Shown here piece after piece: positions 1 through 12,508 of a DNA stretch of 64,000 nt. The stretch's first letter is position 1; the number at the start of each line of letters is the position of its first letter. The notes under the pieces are model-generated. The model was given only the letters and a program-made list of their open reading frames with translations. It made no database searches and was not told where the DNA came from. The position numbers and the translations under genes are program-made. Origin of the DNA: Apus apus (lineage: Eukaryota > Chordata > Aves > Apodiformes > Apodidae); assembly GCF_020740795.1 (NCBI RefSeq), contig NC_067283.1, positions 116,007,206-116,071,205 of the forward strand, read 5' to 3'.

Positions 1-151
1 GCTACAAAATAATCTGATACTGTAGCAGTTCAGAGATTTCCAAATCAATAGGTTATAACTGTCATCAACTCAATCAGCTACCCAATTTCTCTGCCCATTT
101 TTTGTTAGAGCTGGATGTCTGCAGCCTTTCTGAAATAGCTTATGAAAACAT

Positions 152-830
152 TGTCCTGGTTTGAGCCAGGATGAAGATATTTTTCCTTTTACTGATTTTT
201 TTTTTTTTCCTTCAGTAAGCTTTCTTCTAACCAGTAGCAAATTATCCCAGCTTGGGCTGATAACAGCATGTTTTTCTAACTGCTGGGTCTTCAAGGTCAC
301 ATCTTTGCTCTGCTGACTCAGACACCACAGGGAGATCTGTGAGCCCCACATAGGAGGCCGAGTTAGACAGACAGCAAAACTGGCCAGAGATACTCCATTC
401 CATGTATCTACTTAAGCTCACAGGAAGGTCAGAGATCACAGAAGGCAACTTCCTTCCTGCTTCTTCTTCCATTCTCTTCCATCCGTGGCTGGTTTCCAGG
501 GAGGACTCCGTCCATCCATCACCATCAACCCCCAGGCTCAAGCTCTCCTGACCCTCATCACTCTCCGCTTTCTCCAGCAGCAGCTCCAGGATTTCCCGGG
601 ACTGTTCCAGTTCAGGAGATGCTGTGGGAGGCGAGAGGCTCTTGCACATACCTGAACACATTTGTATATAATTGTATATACTTTCCTATATCATTAGTGT
701 TTAATTAAAGCTGTGTAGTTTAGTTTTCAATCCAGCCAAGTGTCTCTCTTTTTCTCTCTCTCCTTCCCTACTTGGGTGGGAGGGGGAGGGATCGAGAGCG
801 TTGCTGTCAGACCTGAGTCAAACGGTGACA
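152..830 (+). mobile_element. solo LTR with near-perfect target-site duplication
   Basis: 679 bp with TG...CA ends: starts TGTCCTGGTTTGAGCCAGGA and ends GTCAAACGGTGACA. The direct flanks are AACAT (147-151) and GACAT (831-835), four of five bases identical, as expected of an old 5-bp duplication. Inside are a TATA-like stretch at 663-681 and ATTAAA at 704-709. I recognise it as a common avian ERV LTR family. No internal retroviral genes are present, and open frames on the minus strand across it are chance. Confidence 0.85.
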
Positions 831-1041
831 GACATTGAAAAAGCTATTTAAATAAAAAGCTTGACAGTTTTGTCTCTACACAGAATACAGATGAGGAAAA
901 CTGAGAAGCTGTGTAAAAATTGTATTGTCAATATGCACATAACAGCACCAAAAGATGACTCATTAAAAAATTGTTTCCTTCTAAATATTTAGTTTTCATG
1001 CAGAGGGACAAATTGTGCACTTCTAGGAAAAACTGTTGTAT

Positions 1042-1875
1042 TATAGAATCATAGAATCCTAGGGGTTGGAAGGGACCTCGAAAGATCATCTAGTCCAACC
1101 CCCCTGCCAGAGCAGGGTCACCTAGAGCACATCACACAGGAAGGCATCCAGGCGGGTTTTGAATGTCTCCAGTGAAGAAGACTCCACAACCTCTCTGGGC
1201 AGCCTGTTCCAGTGCTCTGTCACTCTCACAGTAAAAAAAAAAAAATTCTGATATTCACCTTAAACCTCCTATGCTCCAATTTGTATCCATTACTCCTTGT
1301 CCTATCACTGGTCATCACTGAAAAAAGCTTAACTCCATCTTCTTGACACTCACCCTTTACGTATTTGTAAACATTGATGAGGTCACCCCTCAGTCTCCTT
1401 TTCTCCAAACTAAAGAGACCCAGCTCTCTCAGCCTTTCCTCATAAGGGAGATGTTCCACTCCCTTAATCATCTTTGTGGCTCTGCATTGGACTCTTTCCA
1501 GCAGTTCCCTGTCCTTCTTGAACTGAGGGGCCCAGAACTGGACACAATACTCCAGATGCGGCCTCACCAATGCAGAAGAGAGGGGGAGGAGAACCTCTCT
1601 TGACCTACTAACCACACCCTTTCTAATGCACCCCAGGATGCCATTGGCCTTCGTAGCCACAAGGGCACATTGCTGGCTCATGGTCATCCTCCTGTCCACC
1701 AGGACCCCCAGGTCCCTTTCTCCTACACTGCTCTCCAGCAGGTCAGCCCCCAACCTGTACTGGTAAATGGCGTTTTTCTTCCCCAAATGCAAAACTCTAC
1801 ACTTGCCCTTGTTGAACTTCATCAGGTTTTTCTCCGCCCAAGTCTCCAGCCTGTCTAGGTCAAAATTGACATAGT
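1042..1875 (-). mobile_element. CR1 LINE, 5'-truncated, 3' end intact
   Basis: The minus-strand 3' end carries two ATTCTATG-type repeats at 1042-1059. The tail TTGGACTAGATGATCTTTCG precedes the end. About 830 bp long, it contains the C-terminal part of the ORF2 reverse transcriptase protein. Confidence 0.95.
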
Positions 1876-1880
1876 AGCAC
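1244..1880 (-). pseudogene. CR1 ORF2 C-terminal fragment (reverse transcriptase)
   Basis: About 210 codons open without a stop, from [20 protein letters not shown] through [15 protein letters not shown] and [15 protein letters not shown] to [10 protein letters not shown]-like (here [10 protein letters not shown]). This is the thumb/C-terminal region of CR1 ORF2; the catalytic FADD lies further upstream and is absent. The frame is lost at a 13-A run (1233-1245 region) just before the natural end. 5' truncation by incomplete reverse transcription explains the missing start. Confidence 0.9.
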
Positions 1881-3987
1881 AAGGTCTAGGTCATATCAGG
1901 TTAAAAAATTATATTATTGTCCCACTGCCCTCTTTTGTACGAAGACAGAGATTATTTTTTTTTCCTTTTGAAGTTTTTCTCCCAAGAAAAATCACATTTT
2001 CATAACACAGAAATGTTCTTGGATACAACCAAGTAAAAGAAGGATGACACGCTATGTAATGGTCAGCCATTGTTCCATTCCTGGCTTTTATTAGGCTCTT
2101 TACTGTGCAGCAAGAGCTTACAAGCAGCAGTAAGGCCAAGGGGCAGGTAACAAAAATATTCTTCAAGGGTATTGTCAGTTTTTTAGCATATAATGTGTTT
2201 AAAAATGTCTGATGCATCTCAGAACCAGCTGCACTGATGAAATAGATATGCATACCTCAAGGTAAGAAGAGTTCCCGGGTCACTCCTACACCTAACATTT
2301 GCAAGTAAGGTTGCTGCTTTCTGTAGTATTTGAAGGATAATATTCTTGGCCATTGGAAAACTTCAACAGCAGTTAAGATTTGTTTGAATAATCATTTTGG
2401 AGTGTAAGCGAAAGTGAATATTAGTAATTTCATAACATACCCGATCATCACAAGAGCACCAGCTCTGTTCTCAATTCTCATGCAGCCCATGGTTCTAAAA
2501 GACAACTCACAACTACTGCCAAAGGAAAAAGCAAAAGGTATTGGATAGACATGAGTCAACAGGATTCCTTCTGATCCCTTGTCACTTACTGGGCTCAAAC
2601 TAGCATGTCCCATTAACAAAAAAAAAAAAAAACAAACACAAAACCAAAAACAACAAAACCCAAAACAAAAAAAAAAACTGACCCAGCAGGTCTGAGTATT
2701 ACAAATTGTTCATGCTGGTGTTTAAAGACATTTTTGTAATTCAGGTGAGATACTGAAGAGAGGTTTGATGCAGGGTGGTATATCCAGGGCCCAGGCAGCC
2801 CATCTCCAGCTCAGCCATGTTTACTTCTAGTAGAGTAGCTCACTCTGGCCAAGATCAAGTTCTGGCCTCCTCTTCATCCAGCTGCAGGCCTTAAGATTTC
2901 ACACCACTTGTGGGAATAACATACACTAAACATATGATTAAAGCATTTTCCTGCCTTAGTTTCAGATGTCAGTACTGGTTTTTATAATCTTTCCCCTCCA
3001 TCCCTCCTTCATTGAATTGTGACAGGTTTAAATTTGTTTTGAAGTTGCTGCATATCTTGCAAGCTTACTCAAATTTATTTCCCATTTACATTTCAGACAG
3101 AGACCAAAGTTTAGAGAAAATCATGTAAGCAGATGTATCATGAAAAGCAAAAGAAGCCTCAAACACAAAACTTCAAAATCATCTTATAAAGGTTTCAAAG
3201 ACTCAGTTATTTTAATTACAGGAAAATTCAATTTAATTTATTCTTGGATGCAACATGAGAGAACACAAATATTAGGAAATTTGAGGGAAACATTCATGAA
3301 GAGAGGATTTATTACTCTTATTTGGAGGAAGGAAACTATCTACTCAGTTCAGAAGGGAGTTAGTCATCTGGTCCATGGCAGCTAATCTCCAGTCATTTCT
3401 AAATCTTCATCTCACTAAAGGGAAAGAAGGAAGCTTCTGGCACACAGTTCTCTTCCTTACACCAGCTCTACCCACACTGTCACCACACAGCCCTGAGGTC
3501 TTCAATCTGCCACCTTGCATCTGCCTACCTTTCCCATGCCAGATTTTGGGAGAATGAGGCTGAGCAAGTTAAGTGAGCTAATGCAAACAGATGAATAGTA
3601 AAAACAGTGCTCAGCAACAAAAGCTAAAGCCAATTATAACTTATTGGACAAAAAACAGATGCAGCAGAAAGTTTTCTTTACTTTTTTTCTTTACTTTAAA
3701 ACCATTTCTTTAAATATCTTCTTCCATCTCCAACACATTTTTCTAACTAAATGGCAGAGAACTCCAGGTATCACATAGCCTAGAAACAGACCACACAATG
3801 AAGAATTAAACTATGCACAGAATAACACTAGCAAGGCAACAGAAAGGAGATCACAAGAATGCAACATTTAGATGTTTCAGGACAACCCCTGTAAACAACT
3901 TTGTTTCACAGTATGGATAGTTTGGTCATTTCTCACTCCCAAAAATTACGAGGGTCTGCCATCAGTAGCATTCATTGTCTTTACTCA
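1876..3987. other. intergenic, no gene recognised
   Basis: AT-rich sequence between CR1 copies. An A-rich simple stretch at 2617-2675 contains AAAC and AACA units. Frames of 60-110 codons show no family motif. Confidence 0.6.
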
Positions 3988-4508
3988 TACAACTCACCTG
4001 CAGTACTGTGCACAGTTCTGGGCCCCCCAGTTCAAGAAGGACAAAGAACTACTGGAGAAAGTCCAGCCAAGGGCCACTAGGATCCTTAAGGGACTAAAGT
4101 ATCTGCCCTATGAAGAAAAGCTGAGAGACCCAGGTCTGTTTAGCTTTGAGAAAAGGAGGCTGAAGAGGGATCTCATCAATGTTTATAAATATCTAAAGTG
4201 CAGGTGTCAGGAGGATGAGGTCAGGCTCTTCTCAGTAGTGTCCAGTGACAGAACAAGAGGCAATGGGAACAAACTGATACAAAGGTTTGACCTCAATATA
4301 AGAAAATAGTTCTTTACTCCGAGGCTAACAGAACACTGGAACAGGCTGCCCAGGGAGGCTGTGGAGTCTCCACCCTTGGATACATTCAAAACCTACCTGG
4401 ACATGTTCCTGTGTAATCTGATCCAGGGGATCCTGCTCTAGCAGGGAAGTTGGACTAGATGATCTCAAGACGTCCCTTCCAACCCCTACCATTCTGTGAT
4501 TCTGTAAC
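3988..4508 (+). mobile_element. CR1 LINE 3' fragment
   Basis: About 520 bp. The ORF2 C-terminal reading frame starts [20 protein letters not shown] and continues [20 protein letters not shown], stopping at TAG after NIRK (4306-4308), where the family frame continues. The 3' tail GTTGGACTAGATGATCTCAA ends in ATTCTGTGATTCTGTAA. Confidence 0.93.
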
Positions 4509-4602
4509 TCAAACCCAAATCCCTTTATCAAACAGTGCTTCAGTGTTCCCTTCAGACAAGGAAACAAAAACTTCCAGTTTTGAAGATGGAAGTCAGAACA
4601 CA

Positions 4603-5095
4603 CCTGGAGTTTTGGTCCCCACTCTACAAAAAGGAGGCAGACAGGCTGGAGAGGGTCCCAGAGAAGAGCCACAAGGATGATCAGAGAACTGGAGGACCTG
4701 CCATATGAAGAGAGGCTGAGAAAACAGGGTTTGTTCAAGCCTTGAGAAAAGAAGGCTTAAGGGAGACTTGATTACCATGTTCCAGTACTTAGAGAGCAGC
4801 TACAAAGATGGAGATTCCCTATTTACAAGGAGTCACATGGAAAAGACCAGGGGTAATGGGCACAAGTTGCTCCTGGGGAGATTCCGATTTGACATAAGAG
4901 GTAAATTTTTCACCATGAGGACAGTTAAACGTTGGAATAGTCTCCCAAGGGAAGTGCTGGATTCCTCCACATTGGACAGTTTTAAGTCTCAGCTTAACAA
5001 GGTGCTGAGCCACCTCATATAAACTACAGTAGTACCTCAAAAGGTTGGACCAGATGATCTCCTTGAGGTCCCTTCCAACGTGGCATTCTATGATT
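4603..5095 (+). mobile_element. second CR1 LINE 3' fragment, different subfamily
   Basis: About 490 bp starting 95 bp after the previous copy. ORF2 C-terminus: LEFWSPLYKKEADRLERVQ, then after a one-base slip near 4742 EKRRLKGDLITMFQYLESSY, ending FKSQLNKVLSHLI and TAA. The tail has GGACCAGATGATCTCCTTGA and ATTCTATGATTC. Its protein and tail differ from the neighbour at 3988, so this is an independent insertion and not a duplication. Confidence 0.93.
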
Positions 5096-6539
5096 CCTTT
5101 GCCATTACTCCTTGTCTTGGTTCTTGTGCCCAACATTACAGCTGTAACCACAGGACCAATCTTTTACAGCATCTTCCAGATAAATCTTAGGATATGCTTA
5201 CATCAGCAAAATGTGTGACATGAGAATCTGACATAGGGAGGAAGACATTAAAGGCTAAGAATCCAGCTTCCACTCTGCATGCATTACAAAGGCCCACATT
5301 TCAAGCAAAACCTTACCTGGTCCTGTGGGCTGAACGCTTGCCAAGTAGCCAGGACACACAGGATGTACACCCTGCAGTTTAGCTTTATCTGAGAAAAACC
5401 CCATTCATGCACTGACACCATCACATGATGCAAATTGTGGTGTGAAAAGCAGGGAAGACTCAGATAATTATTTCAAGAGCATTCAACTGACCCAAAATAA
5501 AAATGGCAGTGTAGGAGCACCTTTGTTCTCCCAACAACCTTCCACACCACCAGTATCCTTCACCACTGTGGGAACATGCAGCACTGAGATAAGATCCACT
5601 CAGGTAACTCTCATGCCAGCTAGAGTCATTTTAATTCTTTTCAGGCTTCAGCATTTATCCTCATAGTACTAACTTCAGTATCAAAGCCTAAGCCTCCTAT
5701 ATGCAGAAGCAAACAACAGTGATAAATCTACACAACCCAATTTTAAATAAGGCGGCCAAGAAATCATCGCAAACTGTCATCCCTTAAAAATCTTCTCTCT
5801 CCATTGCAAGTGGTCATATTTTACTTACAGACTGGGTAAGGAAAGTTTTCTCCAGTTTGTTTTGGTCTTTTGTTTATTTTTTTACTCGATGAGAAAGTAC
5901 CCTAAACTTCCTCAGAGACTTGCACCATACCAGACTACCAACAAGAACAAACTATGTTCTCTCATTTATTTTTTCTAAAAATAAATGACAAGAATATTAA
6001 TTGTTTAGTGTTGCAAGTGGCTGGAGCTAAGCTCCTATATATGCAACAAGACTGTTTTCACATACCAATCCAGCAACATCTTTGATTTATTGATGCTTAC
6101 ATATTTTTTACTACGGGGAGCTACAAAACAGAGTGATGATAGCCAAATTACTTGCCTTAATATAAAGGAAATACAATAGATTTTAGAAGGACACCAGAAC
6201 CCTAACATTTACAAATATTTAAATAACAAAAACACTCCATGAATTTCCAAATTCAGTTACTGCACATGTTATTAAAAAAGAAAAAAAACAAAACTATTTG
6301 ATCTCTGATCTACAGCCTTAACATGGATGTTATACAACTTCACGAATAATCTTAAGTGTATCGATTTTTATTCAGAGTATTCTTTCTCCTCATGTCCAGA
6401 TTTTTTTAATGCAGACTAACAACAGCAAAGTACTCCACCCCAAAAAAACAAACATTTTCTTTTTATATACAATTTTAACATTGCTTTGAGAGTAGGTATA
6501 TGTTTCAGTATTGATAATCAACATTTCTCAGGCTATTGC
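5096..6539. other. 3' flank of ATP6V1H, no gene recognised
   Basis: AT-rich sequence, without LINE or LTR signatures that I can see. Minus-strand AATAAA near 6367 could serve as a distal poly(A) signal. Confidence 0.5.
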
Positions 6540-6964
6540 ATTTCCTACATAACACCAAGCCAAAGCTTTATTCATTTGTCTGGAGACATACAGGGACTAC
6601 TTGCTTTTTCTGGAAAGTGACAAAACTGATAACTCATTAAAAAAACCTAAGAATTTTTCTAGGCTAGTTATAACATGGAATGAATATTCTTTCATAACAT
6701 TCTTTATTATGAGAATAAATACATAAAACAAATGCAATATATTAGCCACGTTTCCTCATATACATTCAGAATATAACAAGAAGCTAATAGACATAATCAT
6801 AAGAATAGCTGAGCAAACCAATTTTTACTAAGCCAACAACACTGAAGGAAACCTGGAAAGTTTATTCACTAGTAGCAGGCAAAGAACATGTGATTTCAGT
6901 GTTTCCTTGATATCAATTTAAAGACAAACATACTGTAGTTATAAGCATGAACTGACAGAATTGT
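6540..6964 (-). other. ATP6V1H: ATP6V1H 3' UTR with candidate poly(A) sites
   Basis: The sequence after the TAA is AT-rich with no coding signal. AATAAA hexamers on the minus strand lie at 6703-6708, 6567-6572 and 6367-6372. The one at 6567-6572 is followed by a GT-rich stretch (TTGGTGTTATGT), the usual downstream element, so cleavage near 6545 is my preferred guess, giving a UTR of about 0.4 kb. Alternative ends are quite possible. Confidence 0.45.
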
Positions 6965-7025
6965 TTAGCTCCGTGCGGTAGCCGTTTGAGGTTGTTCTGA
7001 CTGCAACTGCTTTCCAAGGTATTCC
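6965..7025 (-). CDS. ATP6V1H: ATP6V1H exon 14, stop codon
   Basis: 61 coding nt. It completes Trp461, then reads [19 protein letters not shown] and TAA at 6967-6965. The acceptor is GTATTTCAG. It is separated from exon 13 by a 12.6-kb intron. Confidence 0.96.
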
Positions 7026-10000
7026 CTGAAATACAACAAAAAATTAGAGTGAGAAACATTCTGGAGACTGGGGAGTAGGATAATGGTGAGAAGTATGGAG
7101 CAGAAAAAGCAGAAAAAGCTTTAAGTTTTGAACCATTCCTTCAAATAATGTCTGCTAACATTTGATGGTCAACTGTGGCTACTATGACAGTACTTAAAGC
7201 TTCAGGTATCCACCCTCTATCCCTCTGAAAATAAGGTACAAACGCAACATCAACAAAACTGTCTGGAAAAACAAAAAGCCCAGCAGTACTATTTAAAAAT
7301 TCTGGCAACAGTTAGAGAACACCATATTAGAAGCTGTGCCTTTTAAAGGGTTATCTTCCCATAACCCAGCCACTTGAGCACAAGTAACACCAATGGACAT
7401 ACTGACAATTTAACCCATAAGCTAGCAAAACAGACACTGACTGAAGAACTGTATCATGAAGCTGGTAAAAAGGATATCCAAGTCAGGCCCACTGTTTATC
7501 AACATTTTCCTTAAAGTTTTCCTCACCTGTATTATGAAGCACTCTAATTCACTTTTTTTATACCTGTCCTATGACCAGAACAAATTGCCCCCCCAAATGC
7601 TGAGCATTTGCCTTGAGCAACCATATCTAAATTCTATGGAAAAACTCTGCACAATTCTTCTGAATATTTCCATCTCTCACTGCCTCTCAGGAAAGCAGCT
7701 CAAGACTTCAAAGAACCACAAAGAATGTAAAAGAGGTCTCGAGTAGTATCTGGGTTACTGCTCGTTACAGAAAATAAACTTCAATAATTGTAACCACTGC
7801 ATCCACTGAAAGAGAGGTTTCCGGAGCAGCAAAATGTAGGCGTTCCTTTTTCCACAGTTTTTTTCACTACACAGGTATTTCTACCTACACGGCTTAAACT
7901 CTAGAAGCAGTTGAAAGAAATAATGTTCAGAATGAAGCCTTTAAAAAAAAAATACAACACCAACTAACTCAGGAGTAGGCACTTAAAATTTCATTTTAAA
8001 AAATTAAAGAAAAAAGATCAGTTCTTACCGTACATTTCAAAAACTAGCTTTCAGTTCAGTGCCCTGTTAAACAGATATTCCCTATTCATTACAATTCCTA
8101 TTGCACAGTGAAGTTTAGGATCACAACTGTACCAACCCACAGCACTTTCCTCAGTTTTAAAGTTAACATTATAGGATTTTTGCTATTCTACATACTTCAC
8201 TTCAAACTCTACTAGCAAAGAAAATAACACATAATTTGTATACTGAGCCATAACTTAGGATTCAGCACCTTCCTTCACAGCTTTATCAGGCGTTGCTACA
8301 GGATCCCAGTACTATTTTAATGCCTGGGCTGCACTCAGTAGGTACTACTCTTGATCATATTAGGTAGGTTACCACCCTTAAAGTAGAGGCTTTTGATGGC
8401 AAAGAAGGAAACGAGCTGCTTGTGGTTTTGCAGGACTCAAAACTGAGGCACCAAACTCACAGAACCTCCCTTCGCTCCCTCAGTACTTTTTGTGTTTCAT
8501 GCCTATATGCACGTACTGGTCCTAGTACTTCTTGCCTGACACACAGCCTTGAAAGCACTTCCTGTATACATGGCTCTGTTCACAGCATCATATGCCTGCA
8601 AAATTACTTATCCTTAAAGCACACATAAACCACTTTGAATGTGAAATTCCCAAGCAGTTACTTGGAAGCAGGAAAATCAATCAAGCAAACTATGTCTCAC
8701 AGTACAGCTATTGCACAGCTTAAATTGGTTCAGATGCATCCTGGAGGCTTACTAAAATCCAACCATGGTGCAGTGTGCTCAGCAAAAATCTCTCAGAAGG
8801 CAGAGCAGTAGCATACTTTGTGGGTACTGAGTGCCTCAAAACTTCTAACTTCAACTTCTAAGGACATACAGTAGGTAGCACAGTGCTTTCCCTACAAAAT
8901 GTTTTATTTTGGTCATTTGTTTGCAGTTGCAAGGTTTAAGTCCAGGGACAAGGAAAAGCTCTGATCCCATTTCCCCATCCACAGTGAGTATCTGCAGTTA
9001 CTGCTCTACGTTGCCATGCTGCAAATCCAGGTGAAAACCTCACACCGTCCCTTCCCCATCACTTCTTTAGTCACCACGAAGGGCCACTGAAATGCATTCT
9101 ACAAGATGTTCAAATTCAAGTACAAAGTTGTGAAAAAAGAGCAAAATACTGCCCTGACCCACAACAAATTTAGTCACCAATTATTTCCACTAGAAAGCTG
9201 CCTTTTACGTTAAGCAGGCATTGTATTATTGTATATATATAATACTTCAAAAGCCAGTAAAAAATAGTATTTTCTCAATACAAATACAGCAGCTGTCCAG
9301 TCAATATAAGACTCATTTTTTCTTTTAAATCATTTAAGGTGAAGAAAGGAAATTAAATTATATGCACCAGTAGTCCAGTAATATTGAGCACGTTTACATA
9401 TAATGCTTTACTCCTTAACTGCTTTCCAGAAAGAGAAAGTTACCATATCCGTAATGCTACCCTCTCAAATCTATAAGCAGCTGGAAAAGTGCTCTCTCAC
9501 ATAAACAGGCTTACAATTCAGCATGTCATTTTGGTATACTACCCATGCTGGGACTGTAAAGGCAAACTCTGTGGATATTTTTAAGGTACCTTGCAACAGC
9601 TCCTACTAGTACTACCTTGGAATCAGCACCAGAAACCAAGTAACAAAGAACAAGAAGGCAATTCATCCTGTAGCGTTTATAATCAAGATATAAAGAACAA
9701 AGGTCCAAGTACCTCAGAAATTAAAATGTGCAAGTTTAACTCTTGGGAACAAAAAATTCCACCTTGACCATTTTGCTCATACTAGAACTGAAAGGCCTTT
9801 ATAAAGGTTAGTTTTAGCCCCCTTCCTACTTCCTTCTACATAAAACCATCCTTACTACAAAGCAGATGGAGCTGGTCTACACAAGCCTGCATTTACAGTT
9901 ATTTGCATTCAAACATGAACCAAACTATTCAGTATAAATTTACAAGAGCACAAAATATAACCTCTGTGCTGCAGAAAAGCACCAAAATATGCAAGTGCAG

Positions 10001-12472
10001 TAAATCCCTTTTGAGAATAAATAAAAAATCCTCCATTTCTCAACTAAAGCTCAGATCAACAAAACTAGAAACACTAAATTTTCTCACTTCGTTGGTCTTT
10101 CAGAAGTCTGACTGTGAGGCTAAGTAATTTCCTTTTTGCAAATTGATCTTTTTTCATTCATATTAGAATAAACAAGTGAGATTCCTTCCACATTACCAAT
10201 TTCTCCTTTATCAGGCCTAATTTTTAAACACACATTTTCTGCCATACCCAAAGTGCTTTTACCAAGAAGCAAAGGAAACTTGGAGGTGAATTTGTTGCAT
10301 CTCAAATCCTTATTCCATTTTCTTGCTTCATTTAATTTAATTCATTTTGTTGGTGTATGAGAGACATGGACCCCCTTCAGGTTGATATACTTAAATGTCA
10401 TGGTAATTGCAACAACATCATAGAATGGTTATGGATGGAAGGGACCTTAAAGATCATCAGGTTCCAACCTCCCTGCTATGAGCAGGGACACCTCACACTA
10501 GACTAGGTAGAAAGATTAAGAAGCATCAGAGAATGCGAAAGTGAAATAGATTGGTGGAGCCACGTCCTAAGGCAAGGGCAGAAGGAAGAGGTTCTTGAAC
10601 AAGTGATGGTTCCCCTCCCCTCCTATCCTGTCCTTCTCCTTCCAGAAGGAAGGAACTCACGGGACAGGGAGGAATGGAGGGAGGTCCCTCAGAGAGGCAA
10701 GCAAAAACCCTCACAGCCCCCACCCCCCCCAGTTGCCCTTGAAAAATAGGTATGAGGCTTTGGAACTTCAGGGCCAGGCAAATGAAGATGGAGAGGTAAA
10801 TCCATCTAGTGAGTCACCTAGGGCTTGTCCCTCACCCCCACGCCTTAGGACTTCTTCAACTAAGAAGAGAAGGAGAGTAATTGTGGGGGGTGACTCCCTT
10901 CTGAGGGGAACAGAAGAGCCCATTTGTCGATCAGACCCATCCCACAGGGAAGTCTGCTGCCTCTCTGGGGCTCAGATTAGAGATGATATAAGGAAACCTT
11001 TTCCTGATATCTAACTTAAACCTCCCCTGATTCAGCTTCCTGCCATTTCCCCAAGTCCTGTCATTGGTCACCAGAGTGAAGAGATCAGTACCTGCCCCAT
11101 CTCTTCCCCTCATGAGGAAGCCATAGACTGCCATGAGGTCATCCCTCAGCCTCCTCTTTTCCAAGCTGAATAATCCAAGTGACCTTAGCCACTCCTCGTA
11201 AGTCACCCCACCCAGACCCTTTACCATCCTTGTGGCTCTCCTTTGGACACTCTCCAATAGCTTGATGTCCTTTTTATACTGTGGTGCCCAAACCTGCACA
11301 CAGTACTCAAGGTGAGACCACACCAGTGCGGAGCAGAGCAGGACAATCACCTCCTTTGACCTGCTGGCAATGCTGTGCTTGATGCACCCCAGGACGTGGT
11401 TGGCCCTCCTGGCTGCCAAGGCACACTGCTGGCTCATATTCAGTTTGCCATCAAACAAGACCCCCAGGTCCCTCTCCACCACGCTGCTCTCCAGCCACTC
11501 ATTCCCTAGTCTGTACTTACCACCAGGGTTGCCCCATCCCAGGTGCAGAATCCAGCACTTGCCCTTTTTAAACTTCACATGGTTGGTGACTGCCCATCTC
11601 TCTAACCTGTTGAGGTCTCTCTGCAAGGTCTGCCTGCCCTCAAGGGAGTAGACAGCTCCTCCCAGCTTTGCATCATCAGCAAACTTACTTAGAATTCCTT
11701 TAAGTCCCCTGTCCAAGTCTTTGATGAAGATGTTGAAGAGGACAGGGCCTAGGATGGAGCCCTGCAGGACCCCACTAGTGACCAGTCACCAGCCTAATGT
11801 TACCCCACTCACTGTCACTCTTCGTCCTCAACCTGTGAGCCAGCTGCTCACCCATCATATGGTACATTTGTCCAGCTGTATGCTGGACATTTTGTCCAAG
11901 AGACTACTGAGACAGTATCAAAAGCTCTGCTGAAGTCCAGAAATATGACATCTACTAGCTTCCCTTGATCAAACTGAAATTACTGAAAACATTATTCGTA
12001 GCAGAGTTTATAGCCCTCCTTACAATGTGAAATAGCAAAATTCATGTCTCTCTCCAGACTGAGACACTGAAAGAAACTCCTTTTCTCTCAGCAGTTTCCC
12101 TTCAGAGAGGTTTTGTCCATTTTTTAGAAGAGTAGTTCTAGATTTCCAATTCATAACTTTATATACAAGCTATAAAGAAACAGCAGATCAATAAGCTCCT
12201 ATTACAAGGCTATTAATCAAACAATTTATTGGACTTTAAAGATGAAAAAATATTAAATTCAATTCAATATCTGCCTCTCTATAAGGGAGACAAAGTGTAA
12301 GTAACTTTTCACTTAAAAGACACTTTATGAGCTAACACTTACATAAAGCCATTCTGTGAATTAAAAAGAACCAACTTCACTAAGCCAAACTCTTCTCAAA
12401 CTTTTCAGTTAGTTACCTCCTGTTAACTACTAGGAAGGAATTGCATTGATGATGAAGGCAGAGAGAGAGAGG

Positions 12473-12508
<36 letters not shown>

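Noticed and set aside
70-661. Minus-strand frames of 93 and 139 codons
   Set aside because: Antisense reading of the solo LTR at 152-830, no protein-family resemblance.
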